Source: Thermococcus sp.
GTDB lineage: Archaea > Methanobacteriota_B > Thermococci > Thermococcales > Thermococcaceae
Length of the DNA stretch: 11,626 nt
Direction: 5' to 3'
Assembly: GCA_026987155.1 (NCBI GenBank)
Contig: JALSNG010000050.1
Coordinates: 1-11,626 of the forward strand
This document shows, one piece after another, positions 1 to 5,995 of this stretch. Position numbers and translations under genes: made by a program. The number at the start of each line of letters is the position of its first letter. Within the stretch, counting starts at the first letter, position 1. Under the pieces are notes generated by a model. That model had not been told where the DNA came from, searched no databases, and saw only the letters and a program-made list of their open reading frames with translations.

Positions 1-204
1 GCTCCACACCGCCTTAGCGGTGAGAGGGACGTTTACCTCTACCTCAGGGTTAGTAAACCGATGGAAGACGTGGAACTCAGAATCCCCGAAATCGGCAAGA
101 AGATGAAGCTCCCGGTTGTTAAGCCAGCGGAGATGCTCAGAGTAAAGCTGAAGGCTGAAGAAATCAGAAAGGCAGAGAAGCTCACCGTGGAGGTGGTAAA
201 ATGA
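1..204 (+). CDS. C-terminal end of a redox-type protein upstream of DUF1667 (partial)
   Basis: This is the last 67 codons of a gene that begins before the window. Frame 1 is open from base 1 to a TGA at 202-204. The visible tail reads as strand and helix with many Lys/Glu residues (for example PEIGKKMKLPVVKPAEML) and has no catalytic motif, so the family cannot be read from it directly. The stop overlaps the ATG of the next gene (ATGA, 201-204), so the two are translationally coupled. Genes directly before DUF1667 proteins are usually the FAD/NAD(P)-dependent oxidoreductase or anaerobic glycerol-3-phosphate dehydrogenase subunits of a glp-type operon. I infer that this is the end of such an oxidoreductase. 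Existence of the coding region is near certain; the function is inferred from context only. Confidence 0.6.
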   Translation, partial: APHRLSGERDVYLYLRVSKPMEDVELRIPEIGKKMKLPVVKPAEMLRVKLKAEEIRKAEKLTVEVVK

Positions 205-545
205 TCTACCGCTTCACCTGCATCGTCTGCCCCCTCGGCTGTGCCATTGAGGTGGAAGTCGAGAACGGAAAGGTGAAGAACGTTAGGGGATGCAAGTGCT
301 CCCGCGGTAAAGAGTGGGTCCTTCAGGAAGTTACCAGCCCCAAGCGCGTAATCATGAGCGTCGTCCCCGTGGAAGGCGGCGCACTGCCAACGGTGAGCGT
401 TAAAACCGCGGAGCCGGTTCCGAAGGAGCTGATTCCGGAGCTGATGGAATTCCTGGCGGAGTTGAAGCTTAAGGCCCCGGTTGAGGTTGGGGAAACCGTT
501 GCCGAGTGGAACGGGATAAAAATAGTGGCCACGAGGGGGGCTTAA
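201..545 (+). CDS. DUF1667 family Cys-rich protein (glycerol-3-phosphate dehydrogenase-associated)
   Basis: This is a 114-residue protein with two cysteine clusters near its N-terminus: CIVCPLGC at residues 7-14 and GCKCSRG at 30-36. The remainder is a strand-rich region with a Pro/Val-rich stretch and a central helix around residues 72-92. The layout matches DUF1667 (COG3862). In other organisms this family is encoded beside anaerobic glycerol-3-phosphate dehydrogenase and its partner NADH-oxidase-like flavoprotein, and it is thought to carry a metal or Fe-S centre. The start is supported by the ribosome binding site GGAGGTGG (188-195) inside the upstream gene and by the ATGA overlap with that gene's stop. 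Its own TAA shares bases with the stop of the convergent gene. The biochemical role is unproven; electron transfer within the complex is the usual inference. Confidence 0.88.
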   Translation: MIYRFTCIVCPLGCAIEVEVENGKVKNVRGCKCSRGKEWVLQEVTSPKRVIMSVVPVEGGALPTVSVKTAEPVPKELIPELMEFLAELKLKAPVEVGETVAEWNGIKIVATRGA

Positions 546-1213
546 CCCCCTCCCCTCTCCCAGACTTCCCTAACCCACTTCGGAATATCACACGATGCAT
601 TTACTTTAACGGAGAGCTCTATCCTTTTGAGAAGCTTGTCTCCCTGTTGAATGTCTTCCACGAGGTGGATCTCCGTTGGCCGGTAATCATCGTCAAAAAT
701 CACCTCAATGTTTCCTGTTAGGAGGACGCTCTCACCTGTATACGTTGTGTAAATGGTGTAGTTTGCAAGTATTGTATTTTTAAAGACCTTCACTGACGAC
801 GAACTCCCAAGTGCCCTTATCCCGACTTTAATAGGGTTGTAAAGGAGGAGACCTTCTATCTCGTCGTGTGTCAGGTTGAACTCAGTATAGCTTGTTTTAC
901 CACCCTTCAAGATTTTCTCCCGCAGGGTCCCATTTCTTAAGACCGCCCACCATTCCATGCCACTCTTTTTGCCGTGGAAGAAGTAAACGCTTCCGTTCAT
1001 TCCAGCTTCAATGGGGGTGGTTTCGGATTCATTGTTAACCGTGACCGTTGAGTTCCCGCTGTATGTGTAGCAATTCATTCCAGCCATTCTCGACAGTACA
1101 AGCCCCCTGTAGTCAATATAACGGTGTGTTGATCCGTTCCTGGAGAGATACCATGCGGAAAAACCGCCCACGAGGAGAAGTAGGATGGCAACTACTGCCA
1201 CGTATTTCCTCAT
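542..1213 (-). CDS. Membrane-anchored exported protein of unknown function
   Basis: This 223-residue protein has one N-terminal hydrophobic segment (about residues 4-23) after a short basic start (MRKY). That pattern fits an uncleaved signal anchor or a signal peptide, with the rest outside the cell. The exported part is beta-rich and carries eight N-glycosylation sequons (N26, N54, N61, N73, N94, N113, N151, N205) and two cysteines (C48, C208) that could pair. I do not recognise the family; the strand pattern loosely recalls lipoprotein-carrier-like (LolA-type) folds, but no motif supports this. The start ATG follows GGGGTGAAACG, an acceptable ribosome binding site. The gene lies 48 nt downstream of the small helical gene on the same strand, so it may be co-transcribed with the prsW-like gene. 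It ends tail-to-tail on the DUF1667 gene with overlapping stop codons. Confidence 0.8.
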   Translation of the reverse strand: MRKYVAVVAILLLLVGGFSAWYLSRNGSTHRYIDYRGLVLSRMAGMNCYTYSGNSTVTVNNESETTPIEAGMNGSVYFFHGKKSGMEWWAVLRNGTLREKILKGGKTSYTEFNLTHDEIEGLLLYNPIKVGIRALGSSSSVKVFKNTILANYTIYTTYTGESVLLTGNIEVIFDDDYRPTEIHLVEDIQQGDKLLKRIELSVKVNASCDIPKWVREVWERGGG

Positions 1214-1245
1214 CGTTTCACCCCATTACACCGTTGCATTAGGCT

Positions 1246-1250
1246 AAAAA
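1246..1250 (-). terminator. Oligo-T tract after the small helical gene
   Basis: A run of five T on the minus strand begins 12 nt after the stop of the 69-residue gene, in the short gap before the anchored exported protein gene. Archaeal transcription often ends at such U-tracts without a hairpin. It is a weak site and may be read through into the downstream gene. Confidence 0.35.
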
Positions 1251-1261
1251 TGGCTTTTGGT

Positions 1262-1471
1262 TCAACCCTTTAACGATTCCAGTTTCTGGAGGAATATCCT
1301 GATATCGGTCTTAAAGGGCTCCTCTGCTCTCTCCATCTCCTCGTTAAGCAGGTCGATGAGATTATCGAGGCTCGTCGACTCCTTCAATAGTTGATCAACA
1401 AGCCCCTTCAACCTGTCCCAGTACTCAACGTAGGGACGGCTTTCAAAAAGGGCTTCTTCAACCGATTTCAT
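1262..1471 (-). CDS. Small helical protein translationally coupled to PrsW-like protease
   Basis: This 69-residue acidic protein is predicted to be mostly alpha-helical (heptad-like Leu/Ile spacing from about residue 18 to 66), with no membrane segment and no cysteines. I do not recognise a family. An in-frame ATG 33 nt further upstream would give 80 residues. I chose the inner ATG at 1471 because it overlaps the upstream stop as ATGA (1468-1471) and follows a strong ribosome binding site, GGGGTGGTGG, while the longer start would extend into the upstream gene. Tight coupling to the intramembrane protease gene suggests related function, for example a cytoplasmic partner or regulator, but this is only inference from position. 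Confidence 0.75.
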   Translation of the reverse strand: MKSVEEALFESRPYVEYWDRLKGLVDQLLKESTSLDNLIDLLNEEMERAEEPFKTDIRIFLQKLESLKG

Positions 1472-2175
1472 CTTCCACCACCCCTTTTGAACCAGTAATA
1501 CCATAGTCTGGCCCTATCCTCCGCCTGTCCTGAGAGCATGAAATACCTCAGAATCGCCAGGTTCAATCCAATGAAAAACACAAGCATGATGTTGTAAGCC
1601 GGTATCCGAGCACTCATAAAAGCGTAATAGTCCCACAATGAGTGTAGAAGTATTGCAAGGATATAAAAAGACCAGAGCGAAGATATTTTTCCCTCCGCCT
1701 TAAGGCCATAGCCAACGCCCACGATTCCACTCCAAGTGGCGTGAGCAAAGGGCGTGAGGAACGCCCTTGTTATCGTTACCGCAACACCCCATCCAAGGCC
1801 GTAGAGAAAGTTTTCAGTTGCCGCAAAACCAAGACCGGCCGCAACTCCGTAAACGAGACCGTCCATTATGCCGTCCATCTGATTTGCCTTGTAAGGGAGC
1901 CTAACCGCAAGGGCTTTGGCGGGCTCCTCGACGAGGCCCGCGACGAGAGCAACGTAGAAAGCTGTGGTTGGGAGGACAGGCTGCACAAGCCCCCCAATGG
2001 TAAGAACGCTCTCAATAATGTAAGCGATTCCGACTGAGAGCGTTGCCCCAAGGATGAACGTCCCCATGACGTAGCGTTTTGGCTCGGGCTCGTATTTATC
2101 CGCGTGATAGAAATACCAAAGTATTGCGAGTGCAGGAGCGTAAGCGAAGAAGGCAACGGTGCCCAGGATGTTCAT
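1468..2175 (-). CDS. PrsW-type intramembrane metalloprotease (MEROPS M82-like)
   Basis: This 235-residue integral membrane protein has about seven or eight hydrophobic segments. It shows the hallmark motifs of the PrsW family in order: EEPAK at 83-87, FAATEN at 117-122 with E121, HATWSG at 145-150 with H145, and HSLWD at 178-182 with H178 and D182. In the bacterial prototype these residues lie in or near the membrane and are thought to bind zinc; Bacillus PrsW performs the first cut of an anti-sigma factor. Archaea lack that sigma-factor pathway, so the substrate here is unknown; the family also belongs to the wider CPBP/ABI-like glutamic-type membrane proteases. The start has a good site, AGGTGA, four bases upstream, and a TATA box sits at 2208-2215. 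The stop overlaps the start of the small helical gene. Confidence 0.9.
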   Translation of the reverse strand: MNILGTVAFFAYAPALAILWYFYHADKYEPEPKRYVMGTFILGATLSVGIAYIIESVLTIGGLVQPVLPTTAFYVALVAGLVEEPAKALAVRLPYKANQMDGIMDGLVYGVAAGLGFAATENFLYGLGWGVAVTITRAFLTPFAHATWSGIVGVGYGLKAEGKISSLWSFYILAILLHSLWDYYAFMSARIPAYNIMLVFFIGLNLAILRYFMLSGQAEDRARLWYYWFKRGGGR

Positions 2176-2207
2176 TTCATCACCTTGGAGGATTAGGATT
2201 CTCCATC

Positions 2208-2215
2208 ATTTAAAG
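2208..2215 (-). promoter_or_regulatory. TATA box for the prsW-like gene
   Basis: CTTTAAAT on the minus strand is centred about 36 nt before the start codon. Transcription would begin about 26 nt after it, near 2186, giving a leader of around 10 nt that just contains the AGGTGA ribosome binding site. It lies in the 46-nt gap after the phosphoesterase gene. Confidence 0.6.
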
Positions 2216-2221
2216 TTTTGG

Positions 2222-2902
2222 TCAAATAAGCTTCAGCACCTCGGATAGTTCTTTGAGGACTCCAAAGTCGAGGAGCTCCCTACCGAGGGGTGCGAGCACC
2301 CTTGAACTTTCAACACTCTTCACCTTCATGAATGGAGACACTATCTCCCTCAGAACATCGTTTCCATATGCCCATGGACTGAAAGCCGGGAGAACTATGA
2401 GCTCATCTCCCAAGAGAAACACCGGTATTTTTACAATGGCCCCCACCTCATCTCTAAGCCTTATAGCCGGATGTTCGTGCCCTATGATGAACCTGTTTCC
2501 CTCCACCAACTTGTGACCGTGGACAATCTTCCATCCATTGATTTCGAGCTCATCAACCACCTCTATTCCGAGTTCTCTGAGCCAAAACGTCCCAACGTCG
2601 TGGTTGCCCCTCACAAGAACAATTTCACTCACAAGTGGGGACACCTCATCAAAAAATGTCTTAAGCTCTCTTCGCTCACGCCATTCGGGAACGAATGAAT
2701 GCTTTAGATCACCGTTTATCACAAGCCTCCTGGGCCTCTCTTCCTCCAACAGGGACTTCAGGTTCCCAACGACTTCATGAAATACTCTCGGAAGGTAAAA
2801 ACCTTCCCTGGCCATGGCTATCTCATAGCCGAGATGCAGGTCGGCTATAACGAGCGTCCTTCCAACTTTTAGTGCCTTCATGGGCAAAGGTTCGAGTTTC
2901 AT
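2222..2902 (-). CDS. ICC-like metallophosphoesterase (COG1407 / SbcD-related archaeal type)
   Basis: This 226-residue soluble protein belongs to the calcineurin-like phosphoesterase superfamily. All the metal-binding blocks are present: DLHLG at 21-25, GDLKH at 64-68, RGNHD at 98-102, HGH at 128-130 and GHEHP at 141-145. Together these would bind two divalent metals for phosphodiester or phosphomonoester hydrolysis. Length and motif spacing fit the archaeal SbcD-related family (COG1407, TIGR00024-like), whose substrate is not settled; relatives are often found near Lhr-type DNA repair helicases, but no such gene is visible here. The start has no ribosome binding site. A TATA box centred 26 nt before the ATG predicts a leaderless transcript, which fits this start. 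It diverges from the 94-residue orphan gene. Confidence 0.88.
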   Translation of the reverse strand: MKLEPLPMKALKVGRTLVIADLHLGYEIAMAREGFYLPRVFHEVVGNLKSLLEEERPRRLVINGDLKHSFVPEWRERRELKTFFDEVSPLVSEIVLVRGNHDVGTFWLRELGIEVVDELEINGWKIVHGHKLVEGNRFIIGHEHPAIRLRDEVGAIVKIPVFLLGDELIVLPAFSPWAYGNDVLREIVSPFMKVKSVESSRVLAPLGRELLDFGVLKELSEVLKLI

Positions 2903-2923
2903 GGAGAGTTGTTTGTCTCAATA

Positions 2924-2932
2924 CTTTTAAAT
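2924..2932 (-). promoter_or_regulatory. TATA box for the metallophosphoesterase gene (leaderless)
   Basis: ATTTAAAAG on the minus strand is centred at about 2928. The usual 25-27 nt spacing puts the transcription start on or next to the ATG at 2902, so the mRNA should have essentially no leader. No Shine-Dalgarno sequence precedes the ATG. Confidence 0.65.
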
Positions 2933-2954
2933 TTTGTTAGGTCAACCGAAAAGG

Positions 2955-2962
2955 TTTTAAAT
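2955..2962 (+). promoter_or_regulatory. BRE/TATA promoter for the 94-residue orphan gene
   Basis: The purine-rich BRE-like element CCGAAAAGG (2946-2954) is followed by TTTTAAAT. Transcription is expected near 2982-2984, just at the GGTGAG ribosome binding site (2983-2988), which lies five bases before the ATG at 2994. The leader is therefore about 10 nt. Confidence 0.65.
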
Positions 2963-2993
2963 CCATTCATATATTGGACAATGGTGAGTAGAA

Positions 2994-3278
2994 ATGCCCT
3001 ACATTGGGTTCGCGAGGAGTCCGCACGGCCCCATAAAGACCTACGAACTAATCCTTGAGTGGCTCAGAGAGAAGGGATTCAACGTGGGATTCTCCAAACA
3101 TCACTGGGCCGGGGATTTACCCTTCGGCCTCATCGTCGCCGAGACTCAGAAGGGACCCGTTGCAGTCCGGTGGTCCCTCGGGAGGGAGTTCACAATCAGA
3201 CTCGAAGAAGTAGAGGGAGAAACCTTCGAAGAGTTTGTAGAGGATACAGTTGAATACACCAACGCAGATTCGGGCTAA
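2994..3278 (+). CDS. Small conserved-looking protein of unknown function
   Basis: This 94-residue soluble protein is one I do not recognise. It starts with a short strand (MPYIGFARSPHG), then a helix around residues 15-28, then alternating strands containing GFSKHHWAGDLPFGLIVAE (33-51) and PVAVRWSLGREFTIRLEEV, with an acidic C-terminus. No cysteines, membrane segment or signal peptide are seen. The HHW and RWSLGR patches are the most distinctive. It has its own convincing promoter and a GGTGAG ribosome binding site, and codon use fits its neighbours, so it is very likely a real gene. It is transcribed alone, divergent from the phosphoesterase and convergent with the HAD hydrolase gene, with overlapping stop codons. 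Confidence 0.8.
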   Translation: MPYIGFARSPHGPIKTYELILEWLREKGFNVGFSKHHWAGDLPFGLIVAETQKGPVAVRWSLGREFTIRLEEVEGETFEEFVEDTVEYTNADSG

Positions 3279-3946
3279 TATCTCATCCCCACCCTTGCAA
3301 TAACGTCGAACAGGCTCCACAGGTCCCTTATAACGTGGAGATGCGGAATCAAGGCCAGTTTTTCACGGTTCTTTTCCACAAACTTCGCCGTGAACGGAAA
3401 GTAGTACCAGACGTACTCGGTGTTCTCATCGCCCCTACCTATGAAGCGCCAGGGCTTGTCATCGACCCAGATGAGGGTCTCGTTTCCATACTTTTCCCTG
3501 ACGAGCCGAAACGCATCGTCGAGAGTCATAGCCCTGCCGAAGACAATGACGTCGTCGAAGAGGTCGTAGAGGCCGGCCATCTTGAGCCTCTTCACCTTCA
3601 TACCCTCTATGAAGTCCTCGGCCGAGAAGGAGATAACGGTGTGGCCCTCCTCCTTGAGTTTCCTGAGCAGTTCGGGCGCATCATCCAGCGGTTTCGTCAG
3701 CCTTGCCCTCTCCTCAAACCAGGTCTCAAAGAACTTCGTGCGCAGGAAGAAGGGAGGTTTATGAATCCCCTTGTGACCCCCAAAGGTGGGCCTCTCAAAC
3801 TGGAGCTCGATTTTAGTGAGAAACTTCGCCCACAAACCCTTTCCCGGAAGCCAGCGGCATCTAACCTCAAGAGCCCGTCTGAAGGCTTCTTCTATCGGCG
3901 AATAGCTGTCAACAAGAGTCCCGTCGAAGTCAAAGGCTATTATCAT
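3275..3946 (-). CDS. HAD-superfamily hydrolase
   Basis: This 223-residue cytoplasmic protein has the HAD phosphatase core. Motif I is DFDGTLVDS at 6-14, giving nucleophile D6 and acid/base D8. Motif II is the TVISFS strand with S106. Motif IV is WVDDKPW at 160-166, with D162 and D163 for Mg2+. The motif III lysine is not clearly placed (K117 or K152 are candidates), and the usual KPxP signature of phosphoglycolate-phosphatase-like members is absent. A long cap insert of about residues 15-88 between motifs I and II has a distinctive Trp/Phe-rich stretch. The substrate cannot be told from sequence. The start overlaps the stop of the upstream lipoprotein gene as ATGA (3943-3946) and follows a G-rich ribosome binding site, so the two genes form an operon. 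It converges with the 94-residue orphan. Confidence 0.87.
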   Translation of the reverse strand: MIIAFDFDGTLVDSYSPIEEAFRRALEVRCRWLPGKGLWAKFLTKIELQFERPTFGGHKGIHKPPFFLRTKFFETWFEERARLTKPLDDAPELLRKLKEEGHTVISFSAEDFIEGMKVKRLKMAGLYDLFDDVIVFGRAMTLDDAFRLVREKYGNETLIWVDDKPWRFIGRGDENTEYVWYYFPFTAKFVEKNREKLALIPHLHVIRDLWSLFDVIARVGMRY

Positions 3947-4539
3947 CGGTTTCCCCCCAGCCTTACTCTAAAACTCCCCGCTTTGGAGTGCATGGAGAGA
4001 AAGTCATCAATAGATCCATACGCCCACGCTACCCTGAACTCTTCCCCAGGCTTTATCTGGAAGTCGTAGCGATCCCCCGTTTCCAGTGGTCTTGAGAACT
4101 CCACCACGGTAACGTTTCCCTCTTTACCTCCGTAGGAGGTGATGTCAAAGCTACCCCCGTAAATTCGGTCTGGGTTATGGGGGCCAGAGAAGCCGGTTGA
4201 GTACTCATCGCTTATTCTAACAGTTCCGTTGGGCAGGACGTAGGCGATTACCATGTCGGTGTCCCTCATGCCCGGACCTCCGCCAAAGCCCACGGCCACC
4301 CATCCCCGCGTCTGTGCCACAATACCGACCATCAGGCTCTCGTTCTCAACGCGCAGGTACAGATCAAAGCCGTCCCCCGAATAATGAACGCTGTACTCCC
4401 CCTCGGAAATGACCCCATCTGGGACCCAGTCAACCGTCGAGTTGCTCCTCTCCATAGTGCGGAGACATCCTGCGGAGAGGACAAGAAGCATAAAGAGCAC
4501 GATGCCCAATCCCCTGCAGAGGAAGCTTTCTCCTTTCAT
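3943..4539 (-). CDS. DOMON-domain lipoprotein
   Basis: This 198-residue exported lipoprotein has a hydrophobic signal segment (about 10-23) and a lipobox LSAGC ending at C25, the expected lipid-anchored residue after cleavage. Residues 37-196 match the DOMON fold. The hallmark run GWVAVGFG (79-86) is followed by M91, the DTDMVIAYV strand (93-101), a variable ISDEYS segment, and the late WAYGSIDD...MHSKAGSF block with H184. DOMON domains bind haem b or sugars. In haem-binding members the ligands are a Met before the D-(M/V) strand and a His near the C-terminus, positions occupied here by M91 and H184; this is inferred by motif, not by structure. The gene is first in an operon with a HAD hydrolase. 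No ribosome binding site precedes the ATG, which fits a leaderless promoter. Confidence 0.85.
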   Translation of the reverse strand: MKGESFLCRGLGIVLFMLLVLSAGCLRTMERSNSTVDWVPDGVISEGEYSVHYSGDGFDLYLRVENESLMVGIVAQTRGWVAVGFGGGPGMRDTDMVIAYVLPNGTVRISDEYSTGFSGPHNPDRIYGGSFDITSYGGKEGNVTVVEFSRPLETGDRYDFQIKPGEEFRVAWAYGSIDDFLSMHSKAGSFRVRLGGNR

Positions 4540-4563
4540 GGCGGTTCGGGTTTAATGGTTGGG

Positions 4564-4572
4564 GTTTTAAGC
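4564..4572 (-). promoter_or_regulatory. TATA box for the DOMON lipoprotein-HAD operon
   Basis: GCTTAAAAC on the minus strand is centred about 29 nt before the ATG at 4539, predicting a transcript that begins within a few bases of the start codon. The BRE-like CACAAAG just upstream forms one arm of the 19-bp palindrome. Confidence 0.6.
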
Positions 4573-4589
4573 TTTGTGCGGCACAAAGC
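4571..4589. promoter_or_regulatory. Perfect 19-bp palindrome between divergent promoters (candidate operator)
   Basis: GCTTTGTGC at 4571-4579 and its exact reverse complement GCACAAAGC at 4581-4589 flank a single central G. The palindrome sits exactly between the TATA boxes of the lipoprotein operon and gcvPA and covers the BRE position of both. It may be bound by a dimeric repressor. Alternatively it may simply be two identical BRE elements placed back to back. It matches neither TrmBL1 (TATCAC-N5-GTGATA) nor SurR (GTTNNNAAC) sites. Confidence 0.55.
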
Positions 4590-4597
4590 ATATATTC
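4589..4597 (+). promoter_or_regulatory. TATA box for gcvPA-gcvPB
   Basis: CATATATTC is preceded by the BRE-like CACAAAG (4582-4588). Transcription is expected near 4618-4620, leaving a leader of about 30 nt that holds only the GAGGTGG ribosome binding site (4637-4643). That is too short for a glycine riboswitch, so any control is likely at transcription initiation. Confidence 0.65.
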
Positions 4598-4648
4598 TCT
4601 CGCACCCTTAATTTCAAATGAGCGTCTTAACATTTCGAGGTGGTTGCC

Positions 4649-5995
4649 ATGGGTAAGCATTACCTTCCCAACCTGGCCCAGCGTGATGAAATGATCAAGG
4701 AAACCGGATTTTCTTCCATCGAGGAGCTATTTTCGGACGTTCCAACGGAGATGCTTAAGGAGTTTGATTTGCCTGAGGGAAAGAGCGAGTACGAGGTTTT
4801 CCTCGAGCTCAATGAGGTTCTCTCAAAGAACAGAACAGCCCTTGAAATGCCGAGTTTCCTTGGCGCTGGAACCTACTTCCACTACGTCCCAGCTCATGTG
4901 AAGTACCTCATCGAGAGGAGCGAATTCTTGACCGCTTACACCCCCTACCAGCCAGAGATAAGCCAGGGGATGCTCCAGGCCCTCTTCGAGTACCAGAGCA
5001 TGATGGCTGAGCTGTATGGATTACCTATCGTGAACTCCTCGATGTACGACTGGGGAACCGCCATAGCGGAAGCGGCGCTGATGACGGCCAGGCTCCATAA
5101 AGGCAAGAGGAAGCGCTTCATTATTCCAAAGGCCCTCAGCCCCGAGAAGAAGGAAGTCATAAGAACCTACACGCGCGGTGCCGGACTGGAGATAGTCGAG
5201 GTCCCGTGGAGCGAAAACGGCCAGCTCGACATTGAGAAGCTCAAGGAGGTTGTTGAAGATTCGGCCGGCGTTTACGTCGAGATGGCCAACTTCTTCGGTT
5301 TGGTGGAGGAAAACGTGCGGGAAATCGGCGAGATTGCCCACGAGGCCAATGCGTATTTCGTGGTCGGGGCGGACCCCACGATGCTCGGAATATTCGAGGC
5401 ACCGGGGGAGCTTGGCGCTGACATAGCTGTCGGTGAGGCCTCCTATTTCGGTAGCCCAATGAACTTCGGCGGACCGAGGGCCGGAGTCTTCGCTGTCAGG
5501 GACGACAAAAAGCTCATCCGCCAGATGCCCGGAAGGATAATCGGAATGACGAAAGACGCGGACGGAAAGAGGGCCTTCGTCATGACCCTCCAGACCAGGG
5601 AGCAGCACATAAGGCGCGCAAAGGCAACCTCGAACATCTGCTCCAACGAGGCGTTGGTAGCTGTTGCCTCAGCCATACACCTTGCAACCCTCGGGCCGAG
5701 GGGTTTAGCGGAGCTCGGTGAGACAATCATCAAGAACACCGCGTATCTCAAGAAGAGGCTGAGTGAGATAGCTGAGATTCCCTTCGAGGGGATTAACTTC
5801 AAGGACGTGCCCGCTCGCTTTGAAAGGCCGTACAGCGAGGTACATGAGGCTCTCTTAGAAAAAGGAATCCACGGAGGGTATTACATCGGGAAACACTTCC
5901 CCGAGCTCGGCGAGACGGCGCTGTTCGCGGCAACGGAAACAACGAGAAAGGAATGGGTCGACGCACTGATAGAGTCCCTCGAGGAGGTGGCCTGA
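4649..5995 (+). CDS. gcvPA: Glycine dehydrogenase (decarboxylating) subunit 1
   Basis: This 448-residue protein is the N-terminal half of the split P protein of the glycine cleavage system, which decarboxylates glycine with pyridoxal phosphate and passes the aminomethyl group to lipoyl-H protein. The fold-type I aminotransferase-like sequence begins MGKHYLPN and contains the family stretches FLGAGTYFHYVPAHV, TAYTPYQPEISQG, GEASYFGSPMNFGGPRAG and RIIGMTKDADGKRAFVMTLQTREQHIRR-type segments. As usual for subunit 1, the lysine that holds the cofactor is absent and is supplied by subunit 2. A GTG nine bases upstream (4640) is in frame, but that GTG is part of the GAGGTGG ribosome binding site, so the ATG at 4649 is the better start. 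The next gene begins at the base after its stop, with GGAGGTGG ahead of it. Confidence 0.97.
   Translation: MGKHYLPNLAQRDEMIKETGFSSIEELFSDVPTEMLKEFDLPEGKSEYEVFLELNEVLSKNRTALEMPSFLGAGTYFHYVPAHVKYLIERSEFLTAYTPYQPEISQGMLQALFEYQSMMAELYGLPIVNSSMYDWGTAIAEAALMTARLHKGKRKRFIIPKALSPEKKEVIRTYTRGAGLEIVEVPWSENGQLDIEKLKEVVEDSAGVYVEMANFFGLVEENVREIGEIAHEANAYFVVGADPTMLGIFEAPGELGADIAVGEASYFGSPMNFGGPRAGVFAVRDDKKLIRQMPGRIIGMTKDADGKRAFVMTLQTREQHIRRAKATSNICSNEALVAVASAIHLATLGPRGLAELGETIIKNTAYLKKRLSEIAEIPFEGINFKDVPARFERPYSEVHEALLEKGIHGGYYIGKHFPELGETALFAATETTRKEWVDALIESLEEVA

Noticed and set aside
3335..4069. 244-codon open frame on the plus strand
   Set aside because: It is antisense to the HAD hydrolase gene, whose motifs are clear, and has no promoter or ribosome binding site.
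5021..5608. 195-codon open frame on the minus strand
   Set aside because: It is the shadow of gcvPA; the plus strand encodes the unmistakable glycine dehydrogenase subunit.
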